Below are positions 25,741-36,436 of a stretch of DNA of 64,000 nucleotides, one piece after another. The notes under the pieces are model-generated. The model was not told the origin of the DNA. It did not search any database and saw nothing but the letters and a program-made list of their open reading frames with translations. The translations under genes and the position numbers were made by a program. Every line of letters starts with the position of its first letter. Positions within the stretch are counted from its first letter, which is position 1. Source of the stretch: Methylobacterium nonmethylotrophicum (GTDB taxonomy: Bacteria > Pseudomonadota > Alphaproteobacteria > Rhizobiales > Beijerinckiaceae); assembly GCF_004745635.1 (NCBI RefSeq), contig NZ_SRLB01000008.1, forward strand, positions 1 to 64,000. Reading direction: 5' to 3'.

Positions 25741-26916
25741 CTATCGCTTCTTGCCGGAGCCGACCTGCTCGTCCCAGCGGCGGAAGGCCACCACCAGCTT
25801 GTCGGGGTCGAGCGGCATCTCGATCGGGGTCTCGGCGATCATCCGGTCGTATTCCGGCCGGCCGAACTCCTTGAGCGCGGCGCGGCTCTCGGGCGGGGCC
25901 ATGTCGAGGGTGACGCCCTTCACGGCGGGGCCCGGATAGAAGTAGCCCTCGTCGTAGGTGTAGGCCTGCTGCGCCGGCTGGAGCAGGAAGGCCATCAGGT
26001 CGAGGATGACCGCGAGCTTCTCGTCCGGCACGCCCTTCGGCACCGCCATGTAGTGGGCGTCCGCGACCCAGCGGAACCCTTTGAGCGTGCCGACCTTGGC
26101 CTCCGCAGGCACGACGCCGAGCACCCGCGGGTTGATGTCCCAGCCGGTGGTCGAGACGATGATGTCGCGGCTCCCTTCGCCGAGCTCCTTCATCGTCTGC
26201 GAGGTGCCGCCCGGATAGTAATCGACCGTCTCGCCGATCGCCCTGAGGTACTCCCAGGTCCTGTCCCAGCCCTTGTCCGGGTCGGTCGGATCCTTGTCGC
26301 CGAGGATGTAGGGCAGGCCCATGATCCAGGTGCGGCCGGGGCCCGAATTGGCCGGGCGGGCATACATGAACTTGCCCTTGTTCTGGCGCGCCCAGGCCAG
26401 AAGCTCGTCCGCCGTGGTCGGCACGGCCTTCACGCGGTCGGGCATGTACTCGATCAGCGGGCCCGACGGATACCAGGCGACGCACAGGCCCTGGTCCTGC
26501 GCCAGGCCGTTCAGCCGGAGCGCGGCGGGCTGGTAGATCTCGGCGGGCTTCGGCAGCTGGCCGGCATGGGGCTTCAGGTCGACCCACAGCTTCTGCTCGA
26601 TGCCGGCGGCGATGCCGTCGGTGCCGGTGAGCACGAGGTCGATGTCGACCCGGCCCGCGGCCTGCTGCGCCTTGAGCTTCGAGGGCAGCTCGGGCGCCGG
26701 CGCCTTGGTGAAGGCGAAGCGCGAGACGATGCCGGGCCGCGCCCGCCGATAGGCCTCGATCGCCTTCTGGGTCAGGGCGAGGTTGCCGGCGACGTCGACC
26801 ACCGTCACGACGACGGGCGACTTCGGCAGGGCGAGCTGGGCCCGGGCCTGCCCGGCGACGGCGAGCCCCGCCCCGGCCGCGAGCCCCGCGACCGCGCTGC
26901 GGCGTGTGATCGTCAT
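25741..26916 (-). CDS. extracellular solute-binding protein family 1
   Basis: The 391-residue precursor has a Tat-type signal (MTITRRSAVAGLAAGAGLAVA, cleavage near AQA) and the two-lobe fold of family 1 binding proteins. It supplies ligand to the adjacent importer. The ligand class (polyamine, iron or a sugar) cannot be decided: the acidic residues that bind polyamines are not obvious. GGGGGAAAC lies upstream of ATG 26916. It is the first gene of the minus-strand importer operon. Confidence 0.88.
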   Translation of the reverse strand: MTITRRSAVAGLAAGAGLAVAGQARAQLALPKSPVVVTVVDVAGNLALTQKAIEAYRRARPGIVSRFAFTKAPAPELPSKLKAQQAAGRVDIDLVLTGTDGIAAGIEQKLWVDLKPHAGQLPKPAEIYQPAALRLNGLAQDQGLCVAWYPSGPLIEYMPDRVKAVPTTADELLAWARQNKGKFMYARPANSGPGRTWIMGLPYILGDKDPTDPDKGWDRTWEYLRAIGETVDYYPGGTSQTMKELGEGSRDIIVSTTGWDINPRVLGVVPAEAKVGTLKGFRWVADAHYMAVPKGVPDEKLAVILDLMAFLLQPAQQAYTYDEGYFYPGPAVKGVTLDMAPPESRAALKEFGRPEYDRMIAETPIEMPLDPDKLVVAFRRWDEQVGSGKKR

Positions 26917-27107
26917 GTTTCCCCCGTTGGCTCTCGCGCGGGCTCTGCCGGCCCCTGATCGGCGACGGATCGGACCGTCGCCGGCACCTTACGGGAATCG
27001 CCCGCCAGTGCCACGGCGCGGCTGCCCCGCATCATGCCGCGCATTGGTGCACTAATATTTCAGCCCGTCAAGCCTGCCGCTGCGGGAGGGCGACCGTCAC
27101 ACGAACC

Positions 27108-27140
27108 TGAACCCTCCCCCGCCGAGGGGGGCAGGGTTCA
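27108..27140. terminator. strong hairpin after patatin gene
   Basis: Arms TGAACCCT/AGGGTTCA plus five more C-G pairs (13 pairs with one bulge) with a 6-base loop lie 12 bp past the patatin stop. It is the likely terminator of the patatin transcript reading minus; no long T-run follows. Confidence 0.6.
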
Positions 27141-27151
27141 AGCGGCGCGTC

Positions 27152-28297
27152 TCAGGTATACATCGCCTTCAGGTCCAGGGTGCTCTCGCGCCCGACCGCA
27201 TCGTAGTTCTGCTCCAGCCACGCCTTCGCGGATTCGCGACCGGCGTCGCGAAGTTCCAGGAAGAACGGCCACTGCGCCCGCAGGCGCGAGGAGGCCGAGG
27301 CGTCGTCGAGGGCGCCGCCGCTGCCGTCGATGCGGTGGAGCAGCACCTGCTTGTAGGCGTTGGAGCGCCCGAGCACCCCGTCGTCGATCAGGCCGTCGAC
27401 GAAGTCGATCGCCCGCAATTCGCGCAGCAGGTTGGCGTTGAAGGTGATCTCGTTGAGCCGGTCGCGGATCTCGGTCGGGCTGCGGGGCGTCTCGCGGCGC
27501 TCGACCGGGTTGATCTGGACGAGCAGGATGTCGCGCGACCGGGCGCCGTGATAGAGGGGATAGAGCGGCGGGTTGCCGAGATAGCCGCCGTCCCAGTGCG
27601 GCACGCCGTCGATCTCGACCGCCTGGAAGACCGTCGGCAGGCAGGCCGAGGCCATCAGGTGGTCGACCGTGAGGTCGGGGCGCTCGAACACCGCCATCTT
27701 GCCGGTCCAGACATTGGTGGCCGAGATGAACAATTCGGCCGGTCCGTCGCGGCGCACCGCCTCGAAATCGACCGTGTCGGCGAGCGCGCGCTTGAGCGGA
27801 TTGATGTTGAGCGGGTTCGACGTGTAGGGGCTGGCGACGGCGTTCCAGAAGGCCCCGACGGGCGTCGTCTTCCAGAAGCTCATCACCCCGTCGACGACGG
27901 TCTGCTGCGCCTGCGGCAGGTCGGCGTCGAAGCTGACCTCGCGCCAGAACGCCTCGAGCCGCGCGCGTGCGCCGTCGGGGCCGCCGCGCAGCCAGCCATC
28001 GACCAGGACGACGGCGTTCATGGCGCCGGCGCTCGCCCCGGTGATCGCCTCGAAGGCGAGGCGGCCATCCTCGATCAGGGCGTCGAGCACGCCCCAGGTG
28101 AAGGCGCCGTGGGCGCCGCCGCCCTGGAGCGCGAGGGCGATCGCCTTCTCGGCCCGGGGGCCGACGAGGCCGCGACCCAGGGGCCCGGAGGCCGCCTGGG
28201 GCCCGGAGGGGGCGTGTGGGCCGGAAGCGGCCTGCGGGCGGGAGGCGCGGTCATCCGCGCTCCGGTCCGTGTCGTGGAGTGAGGCTGAGTCCGTCAT
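27152..28297 (-). CDS. patatin-like phospholipase
   Basis: The 381-residue protein has the patatin catalytic features: oxyanion hole QGGGAHG, nucleophile elbow GASAG and the second catalytic residue in DGGY. It would hydrolyse phospholipid acyl esters; a patatin dyad Ser/Asp is present. Before the domain lies a low-complexity stretch of about 25 residues with repeated ASGPQ-like units. ATG 28297 is chosen; ATG 28321 is also possible and has no better ribosome site. Location is probably cytoplasmic or peripheral membrane, since no signal peptide is seen. Confidence 0.86.
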   Translation of the reverse strand: MTDSASLHDTDRSADDRASRPQAASGPHAPSGPQAASGPLGRGLVGPRAEKAIALALQGGGAHGAFTWGVLDALIEDGRLAFEAITGASAGAMNAVVLVDGWLRGGPDGARARLEAFWREVSFDADLPQAQQTVVDGVMSFWKTTPVGAFWNAVASPYTSNPLNINPLKRALADTVDFEAVRRDGPAELFISATNVWTGKMAVFERPDLTVDHLMASACLPTVFQAVEIDGVPHWDGGYLGNPPLYPLYHGARSRDILLVQINPVERRETPRSPTEIRDRLNEITFNANLLRELRAIDFVDGLIDDGVLGRSNAYKQVLLHRIDGSGGALDDASASSRLRAQWPFFLELRDAGRESAKAWLEQNYDAVGRESTLDLKAMYT

Positions 28298-28669
28298 GGA
28301 CGGGAATGTGGCGTGTTGCATCGCAAAAGCAAATGGTGCGGTGCAACGTCGCGCTGCGGAACCCGGGCGTGGCCTTCCCGGTGTCACGTGCCGGTGTCAC
28401 GCGCTTGACGCGCGCGGCCGGCATCCTCAGCTAAGGCGCGGCTCGGACGCGCGGCGGGGTTATTCCCCGGCGAGGAAGCCCGGGACAGGAATTCGGCAAG
28501 GATGTCGCGGCTTTTCCCTCAGGACCGACGTAGCCCGTTGATCACGCCGGGCTTTCATGCAGGGGAGGCGATTTCCACCGCGGCCGGAAATGCTCTAGAC
28601 GGGTGGCACGCCGCGACCGACGCGACCCCGTCACACGACCCTCTGCGAACGACCCCCTGAAGGTATCCG
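28298..28669. promoter_or_regulatory. intergenic region upstream of patatin and ispG
   Basis: This 372-bp gap is divergent. It holds an 11-bp direct repeat CCGGTGTCACG (28378-28388 and 28391-28401) immediately before a TTGACG (28405-28410) that could be a -35 element for ispG; the -10 candidate GCTAAG is weak. Otherwise nothing recognisable. Confidence 0.35.
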
Positions 28670-29986
28670 ATGGAAGCCATGGAAGCCCTCGCCCCGGCAG
28701 ACGCCGCTCCCGAGATCGCCGGCCCGAGTCCCCGGCACCGCACCGTCGGCGTCCGGATCGGCGAGGGCGAGGGCGCGGTGGTGATGGGCGGCGGCGCCCC
28801 GATCGTCGTGCAGTCGATGACCAACACCGACACGGCCGACGTCGACGCCACGGTGGCGCAGGTGGCGGCCCTCGCGCGGGCCGGCTCCGAGGTCGTGCGC
28901 ATCACCGTCGACCGCGACGAGGCCGCCGCCGGCGTGCCGAGGATCCGCGAGCGCCTCGACCGCATCGGGGTCACCGTCCCGCTCGTCGGCGACTTCCACT
29001 ATATCGGCCACAAGCTCCTGACCGACCATCCGGCCTGCGCCGAGGCGCTGGCCAAGTACCGGATCAACCCGGGCAATGTCGGCTTCAAGGAGAAGAAGGA
29101 CCTGCAGTTCGGCACCATCGTCGAGCTGGCCGCCCGCTACGGCAAGGCCGTGCGGATCGGCGCCAACTGGGGCTCCCTCGACGAGGCGCTCCTCACCCAC
29201 ATGATGGACGAGAACGCCCGCTCGGCTCGTCCCCGCGACGCCCGCGCCGTCATGCGCGAGGCGATGGTGCAGTCCGCCCTCCTCTCCGCCGACCGGGCGG
29301 TGGAGATCGGCCTGCCGAAGGACCGGATCGTGCTCTCCGCCAAGGTCTCGGCGGTGCAGGACCTGATCGCGGTCTACCGCGAGGTGGCGCGCCGCTCCGA
29401 CTACGCCATCCATCTCGGCCTGACCGAGGCCGGCATGGGCTCGAAGGGCATCGTGGCGGCCTCCGCGGCGATCGGCGTGCTGCTCCAGGAGGGCATCGGC
29501 GACACGATCCGCTACTCGCTCACCCCGGAGCCCGGCGGCGACCGCACCGTCGAGGTGAAGGTGGCCCAGGAGCTGCTCCAGACGATGGGCTTCCGCACCT
29601 TCGTGCCGCTGGTGGCCGCCTGCCCGGGCTGCGGGCGGACCACCTCGACGGTGTTCCAGGAGCTCGCCCGCGACATCCAGAACTGGATCACCACCTCGAT
29701 GCCCGAGTGGCGCAAGACCTATCCGGGGGTCGAGGGGCTGAACGTCGCCGTGATGGGCTGCATCGTCAACGGACCGGGCGAGTCGAAGCACGCCGATATC
29801 GGCATCTCGCTACCCGGCACCGGCGAGACCCCGACCGCCCCGGTCTTCATCGACGGCAAGAAGGCGATGACCCTGCGCGGCCCGACGCTCGCCAAGGACT
29901 TCGAGGGCATCGTCATCGACTACATCGAGCGCCGCTTCGGCAACGGGTCCGACAAGGGACTGGGCCGCCGCAGCGCCGCCGAGTGA
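28670..29986 (+). CDS. ispG: 4-hydroxy-3-methylbut-2-enyl-PP synthase
   Basis: The 438-residue enzyme performs the penultimate step of the MEP isoprenoid pathway, reductively converting MEcPP to HMBPP. The [4Fe-4S] ligands are visible: Cys318 and Cys321 (CPGC), Cys364 (GCIVNGPGE) and Glu371. The N-terminal TIM-barrel region begins [18 protein letters not shown] ribosome site AAGG precedes ATG 28670. The N-terminal 25 residues are a non-conserved Ala/Pro-rich extension. The dxr gene of the same pathway lies downstream in this window. The gene appears monocistronic. Confidence 0.97.
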   Translation: MEAMEALAPADAAPEIAGPSPRHRTVGVRIGEGEGAVVMGGGAPIVVQSMTNTDTADVDATVAQVAALARAGSEVVRITVDRDEAAAGVPRIRERLDRIGVTVPLVGDFHYIGHKLLTDHPACAEALAKYRINPGNVGFKEKKDLQFGTIVELAARYGKAVRIGANWGSLDEALLTHMMDENARSARPRDARAVMREAMVQSALLSADRAVEIGLPKDRIVLSAKVSAVQDLIAVYREVARRSDYAIHLGLTEAGMGSKGIVAASAAIGVLLQEGIGDTIRYSLTPEPGGDRTVEVKVAQELLQTMGFRTFVPLVAACPGCGRTTSTVFQELARDIQNWITTSMPEWRKTYPGVEGLNVAVMGCIVNGPGESKHADIGISLPGTGETPTAPVFIDGKKAMTLRGPTLAKDFEGIVIDYIERRFGNGSDKGLGRRSAAE

Positions 29987-30182
29987 GGCGGTCGACCGCC
30001 CGAATCCGGTTACGGAGGGGCAGGCGCGCCGCCTTGCGCGCCCCCGGGCCCGTGCTACAATCTTGCCACATTCGAGCCCGGCGGACGCGCCGGGCCGAGA
30101 AGGATTCGAGCCCGCCCCCCGGCCCAGCAGCGCGCTTGGCGGCATTACTCCCGGCCGCCCGCGGGCGCATCCCCGAACAGAC

Positions 30183-32153
30183 ATGACACAGTCAGCCGCA
30201 CCCACGGGCGGACCCGTCGCGCCGCCCGATTCCGTGACCCCGCCGAGCGGCGGCCCGCCGACCAAGGCGGGCAGCGTCGACGAGGCCGAGGGCCACGGAC
30301 ATGCCCAGGCGAGCTTCTGGACGCTCTTCCTCGGCTCCGTCGGCGTCGTCTACGGCGACATCGGCACGAGCCCGCTCTACGCCTTCCGGGAGGCCCTCGC
30401 CCCCGGCAGGGCCGACGGCGTGCTCACCAGCGAGGAGGTGCTCGGCACCGTCTCGCTGCTGCTCTGGGCCCTCGTGCTCATCGTCACCATCAAGTACGTC
30501 CTGCTGCTCCTGCAGATGGACAACAAGGGCGAGGGCGGCATCCTCTCGCTGATGGCGCTCGCCCGCAAGGCGCTGGGCGGCTCGCACATCGTGTTCATGC
30601 TGGGCCTGTTCGGCGCCGCCCTGTTCTACGGCGACGCGATCATCACCCCGGCGATCTCGGTCCTGTCGGCGGTGGAGGGCCTGAAGCTCGTCACGCCGGC
30701 CCTCGAGCACTACGTGCTGCCGATCACCATCGCGATCATCCTGCCGCTGTTCCTGGTCCAGAGCCGGGGCACCGCCCGGATGGCGACGTTCTTCGGCCCG
30801 ATCATGCTGGTGTGGTTCTCGGTGCTGATGCTGGCGGCGCTGCCGCACATCGCCCGCACGCCGCAGGTGCTGTGGGCGCTCAACCCCTGGCACGCGGTGC
30901 ACTACCTCCTCGGCCACGGCACCGGGGCGCTGGTGGCGCTCGGCGCCGTCTTCCTGGCGGTGACCGGGGCCGAGGCCCTGTTCGCCGATCTCGGCCATTT
31001 CGGCCGCCGGCCGATCCAGACCGCCTGGATCGCCCTCGTCGGCCCGGCGCTGGCGCTCAACTATCTCGGCCAGGCGGCCCTCGTGCTGTCGAACCCCGAC
31101 ACGACCGACCCGTTCTACCAGCTCGTGCCGGAATGGGGCCTGCTGCCGATGGTGCTGCTCGCCACCGCGGCCACCGTCATCGCCAGCCAGGCGGTGATCA
31201 CCGGCGCCTTCTCGCTCTCGCGCCAGGCGGTGCAGCTCGGCCTGCTGCCGCGGCTCGAGATCCGCCACACCTCGGAGGCGCATTCGGGCCAGATCTACCT
31301 GCCGCAGATCAACACCCTGCTGATGTTCGGCGTGGTCATCCTGGTGGTGCTGTTCCGCTCCTCCTCGGCGCTGGCCTCGGCCTACGGCATCGCCGTCACC
31401 GGCACGATGCTGATCACCGCCGGCCTCGCCTTCCTGGTGCTGTGGCGGGTCTGGAAGTGGTCGCCGCTGGCCGCCGGCGCCGTCATGGTGCCGTTCATCA
31501 CCGTCGAACTGCTGTTCCTGGTCTCGAACCTGCTGAAGGTCTTCGAGGGCGGCTACATGCCGCTGCTGCTCGCCGGCGTGCTGGTGGTGCTGATGTGGAC
31601 CTGGGTGCGCGGCGTCACCATCCTGTTCAACAAGACCCGCAAGACCGACGTGCCGCTGACCGAGCTCGTCGCCATGCTGGAGAAGAGCCCGCCGCACCAC
31701 GTCCGCGGCACGGCCGTGTTCCTCACCAGCGACCCTCAGACGGCGCCGGCGGCGCTGTTGCACAACCTGAAGCACAACAAGGTGCTGCACGAGAAGAACG
31801 TCGTGCTCACCGTCAAGACCATCGACCTGCCGCGCCTCAACGATGCCGACCGGGTCCGGATCGAGCCGATGGGGCCGCATTTCTGGAAGGTCGTGATGAA
31901 GTTCGGCTACATGGAATCGCCGAACATCCCGAAGGGCCTGGCGCTGCTGCGCAAGCAGGGCTTCAAGTTCGACATCATGGCGACGTCGTTCTTCCTGTCG
32001 CGGCGCTCGATCCGCCCGGCGGCCCAGTCCGGCATGCCGCTGTGGCAGGACCGGGTGTTCATCACGCTGGCCCGCAACGCCAACGATGCGACGGACTTCT
32101 TCCAGATCCCGACCGGGCGCGTGGTCGAGGTCGGCACCCAGGTGACGGTGTAG
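30183..32153 (+). CDS. kup: Kup-type potassium uptake protein
   Basis: The 656-residue membrane protein begins with a 50-residue cytoplasmic tail, then the conserved [19 protein letters not shown], about 12 membrane segments and a hydrophilic C-terminal domain (about 500-656). It mediates low-affinity K+ uptake with protons. ATG 30183 fits the family length. It follows ispG by 196 bp and is 7 bp upstream of coaBC, so those two may be cotranscribed. Confidence 0.95.
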   Translation: MTQSAAPTGGPVAPPDSVTPPSGGPPTKAGSVDEAEGHGHAQASFWTLFLGSVGVVYGDIGTSPLYAFREALAPGRADGVLTSEEVLGTVSLLLWALVLIVTIKYVLLLLQMDNKGEGGILSLMALARKALGGSHIVFMLGLFGAALFYGDAIITPAISVLSAVEGLKLVTPALEHYVLPITIAIILPLFLVQSRGTARMATFFGPIMLVWFSVLMLAALPHIARTPQVLWALNPWHAVHYLLGHGTGALVALGAVFLAVTGAEALFADLGHFGRRPIQTAWIALVGPALALNYLGQAALVLSNPDTTDPFYQLVPEWGLLPMVLLATAATVIASQAVITGAFSLSRQAVQLGLLPRLEIRHTSEAHSGQIYLPQINTLLMFGVVILVVLFRSSSALASAYGIAVTGTMLITAGLAFLVLWRVWKWSPLAAGAVMVPFITVELLFLVSNLLKVFEGGYMPLLLAGVLVVLMWTWVRGVTILFNKTRKTDVPLTELVAMLEKSPPHHVRGTAVFLTSDPQTAPAALLHNLKHNKVLHEKNVVLTVKTIDLPRLNDADRVRIEPMGPHFWKVVMKFGYMESPNIPKGLALLRKQGFKFDIMATSFFLSRRSIRPAAQSGMPLWQDRVFITLARNANDATDFFQIPTGRVVEVGTQVTV

Positions 32154-32160
32154 CCGCCGG

Positions 32161-33381
32161 ATGGGTGCGCTTGCCGGCAAACGGGTGCTCCTCGTCATCG
32201 GGGGCGGGATCGCGGCCTACAAGTCCCTCGACCTGATCCGGCGCCTGCGCGAGCGCGGCGCCGCGGTGCGCTGCGTGCTGACGAAGGGCGCGCAGGAATT
32301 CGTGACGCCGCTGGCCGCCGCCTCGCTCGCCGGGCAGCGCGCCCATACCGACCTGTTCGACCGGGCCGACGAGGCCGATATCGGGCACATCCGGCTCGCG
32401 CGCGACGCCGACGCCGTGGTGGTGGCGCCCGCCACCGCCAACCTGATGGCGCGGCTGGCCGGCGGCCACGCCCCCGATCTCGCCTCGACGGTGCTCCTCG
32501 CCACCACCCTGCCGATCCTGATCGCTCCGGCGATGAACGTGCGGATGTGGCTGCACCCGGCGACGCAACGCAACCTGGCGGTGCTGCAGGGCGACGGCGT
32601 CGCGGTGGTGGGGCCGAATGTCGGGCGGATGGCCGAGGCCGAGACGGGCCCGGGCCGGATGGCCGAGCCCGAGGAGATCGCGGACGCCGTCGAGGCGCTG
32701 CTGGCGAGGTCGAACGGCGAGAAGCCGCTCGCGGGCCGCCACCTCCTCGTCACCTCGGGGCCGACCCACGAGCCGATCGACCCGGTGCGCTACCTCGCCA
32801 ATCGCTCCTCGGGCAAGCAGGGCCACGCCATCGCGGCCGCCGCCGCGGCGGCCGGTGCCCGCGTGACGCTGGTCTCGGGCCCCGTGACCCTGGCCGATCC
32901 CCCCGGCGTCACGGTCGTGCGGATCGAGAGCGCCCGCGAGATGCTGGCGGCGGTGGAGGCGGCGTTGCCCGCCGACATCGCGGTCTTCGCCGCCGCCGTC
33001 GCCGACTGGCGCCCGGCCGCCTTCGGGGGCGAGAAGATCAAGAAGGGGCCGGAGGGCCCCCCTCCCCTGACGCTGACCGAGAATCCCGACATCCTGGCCA
33101 CCATCGCGCGCCGTACGGAGGGCCGTCCGCCCCTGGTGGTGGGCTTTGCCGCCGAGACCACCGACGTGATCGCGCATGCCCGAGCCAAGATCGCCCGCAA
33201 GGGCTGCGACCTCATCGTCGCCAACGACGTCTCGGCCGCGACCGGCGTGATGGGGGGCGACCGCAACAGCGTCCACCTGATCGGCCGCGACGGCAGCCTC
33301 GAGACCTGGCCGACGCTCGCCAAGGACGAGGTGGCGCGCCGCCTCGTCGCGCGGCTCGCCGAGCTCGTCCCCTCCCCCTGA
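32161..33381 (+). CDS. coaBC: bifunctional PPC synthetase/decarboxylase
   Basis: The 406-residue protein has an N-terminal flavin decarboxylase half (VLLVIGGGIAAYKSLDLIRRL, and PAMNVRMW near 120) and a C-terminal synthetase half (LLVTSGPTHEPIDPVRYLAN, then VVGFAAET). Together they convert 4'-phosphopantothenate and cysteine to 4'-phosphopantetheine for coenzyme A. The start lies 7 bp past the kup stop. Short paired genes like this are common; no functional link between K+ uptake and CoA is implied. Confidence 0.96.
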   Translation: MGALAGKRVLLVIGGGIAAYKSLDLIRRLRERGAAVRCVLTKGAQEFVTPLAAASLAGQRAHTDLFDRADEADIGHIRLARDADAVVVAPATANLMARLAGGHAPDLASTVLLATTLPILIAPAMNVRMWLHPATQRNLAVLQGDGVAVVGPNVGRMAEAETGPGRMAEPEEIADAVEALLARSNGEKPLAGRHLLVTSGPTHEPIDPVRYLANRSSGKQGHAIAAAAAAAGARVTLVSGPVTLADPPGVTVVRIESAREMLAAVEAALPADIAVFAAAVADWRPAAFGGEKIKKGPEGPPPLTLTENPDILATIARRTEGRPPLVVGFAAETTDVIAHARAKIARKGCDLIVANDVSAATGVMGGDRNSVHLIGRDGSLETWPTLAKDEVARRLVARLAELVPSP

Positions 33382-33481
33382 GGCAAGATATCGCCGGCTC
33401 GGCGGTGGGCGCGCGGCGATCCGGCATTATCTCTCCTCCTCCCCAATGGGGAGGCCGCTCCCCCGCACCCGGGAGGCCGCC

Positions 33482-33688
33482 TTGCCCACCATCCTCGTCG
33501 TCACGCTGATCTGCGCCTCCTCCCTGGCGGCAAAGGACTGCACCCGCGACACCGCCCAGGACGTGATGACCCACCCGGCCCACTCGCCGCAGGAATGCAT
33601 GCTGCTCGGCCCCGCCATCGCGGCCGGCACCGGCCGCGGCACCGAGGCCGGAACTTATGTGAAGACGCTCTGCGAGCGGCGGCGCTGA
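33482..33688 (+). CDS. small conserved Cys-containing protein
   Basis: The 68-residue product has an N-terminal hydrophobic stretch (LVVTLICASSLAA), three well-spaced cysteines (KDCTRDTA, QECMLL, KTLCERRR) and ends in the CERRR tail I associate with small conserved Hyphomicrobiales proteins of unknown function. I chose a TTG start at 33482 because GGGAGG sits six bases upstream; an ATG at 33446 gives a 12-residue longer, Arg-rich N-terminus. It lies between coaBC and a membrane protein gene. Function unknown. Confidence 0.6.
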   Translation: MPTILVVTLICASSLAAKDCTRDTAQDVMTHPAHSPQECMLLGPAIAAGTGRGTEAGTYVKTLCERRR

Positions 33689-33812
33689 GTCGGAACGGCC
33701 TCGATGCGCGCCGCATGGTCGCGCTCACCACTCCCCCGGACCGACGTTGATACTCGTGCCAGTATTTGACGCGGTCGCGGCGACGCGGATCGCAGCAGCG
33801 GGGACGGTGACG

Positions 33813-34298
33813 ATGCAAGACGACGCGACCGGGCGCACGCTCACCGTCCACGAGCCGCGGGCCGTGCCGTGGCTCAGCGTCGCGCTGGGCTTCGGCCCGA
33901 TGCTGCCCTTCGTGGCGGGGGCTTTGGCCGCCTGGGTGCTGGGAGGCGATCTCGGCCGGATTGCCGTCACGCTGACGCTCCTGTGGGGCGCCGCGATCCT
34001 GCTGTTCTTCTCCGGGGTCCGCCGCGGGGTCAGCTTCCGCACCGAGGGCGGCGCGACGGCGGCGCAGATCGCCACGATGATCGCGCTGTTCGTCCTCGGC
34101 CTCGGCGCCGTGCTGGCGGTGGCGCTGGTACGCGAGGCCGCCGCCGCCCTGCTCCTGATCGCCGGCTTCGTCCTGGTCGCGGTGCTCGACCCGATCGCGG
34201 CGCGGCGCGGGGAGGCGCCCCTGTTCTTCGCGCGCCTGCGCCCGATCCAGATGCCGATCGCGGTCGTGAGCCTCGTCGCGCTCCTCGCCTGCCTCTGA
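33813..34298 (+). CDS. DUF3429 membrane protein
   Basis: The 161-residue protein has four or five membrane segments and resembles DUF3429 ([37 protein letters not shown]). GGGGACGG precedes ATG 33813; a TTG at 33747 would lengthen it by 22 residues. It converges with the sigma-54 activator gene. Function unknown. Confidence 0.75.
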   Translation: MQDDATGRTLTVHEPRAVPWLSVALGFGPMLPFVAGALAAWVLGGDLGRIAVTLTLLWGAAILLFFSGVRRGVSFRTEGGATAAQIATMIALFVLGLGAVLAVALVREAAAALLLIAGFVLVAVLDPIAARRGEAPLFFARLRPIQMPIAVVSLVALLACL

Positions 34299-34332
34299 GC
34301 GGACGCGCGGACAGGCCCGGCAGGGGAGGCGG

Positions 34333-36228
<1,896 letters not shown>

Positions 36229-36271
36229 GACGGGCTGGCTTTCGGGCGGCGGGACCGCATCGCCGCGGGAT

Positions 36272-36350
36272 ACGAGATCTCGTCAATCCTGTCACGACTT
36301 TTCGTCAATGACGATTTCTCGCGAGTCGCGGGCATTTCGGTTAAGCGACT
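36272..36350. promoter_or_regulatory. candidate upstream activator sites
   Basis: Three perfect palindromes lie 35 to 110 bp upstream of the -24 element: ACGAGATCTCGT (36272-36283), TCGTCA-A-TGACGA (36302-36314) and CTCGCGAG (36318-36325). A fourth, spaced pair AGTCGC...GCGACT covers 36324-36350. Sites of this kind in this position are typical enhancers for Fis-type HTH activators. That the neighbouring activator binds them is inferred. Confidence 0.55.
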
Positions 36351-36382
36351 GCGACAAGACGCGTTTTCAGTTCCGCCACGTC

Positions 36383-36397
36383 TGGCACGCCCCTTGC
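36383..36397 (+). promoter_or_regulatory. sigma-54 -24/-12 promoter of the cyanate operon
   Basis: TGGCAC, five bases, then TTGC matches the RpoN consensus exactly, with the invariant GG and GC ten bases apart. Transcription would start near 36408, giving a 29-base leader before ATG 36437. Confidence 0.85.
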
Positions 36398-36436
36398 CAA
36401 ACCGTTAACGAGCAACCCGGCCGGGCGAGGTCATCC

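Noticed and set aside
23684..26587. A 967-codon open frame apparently fusing ATPase and permease
   Set aside because: Only its last third is the permease; the rest runs out of frame through the ATPase and binding-protein genes. The GTGA start at 24607 explains the data.
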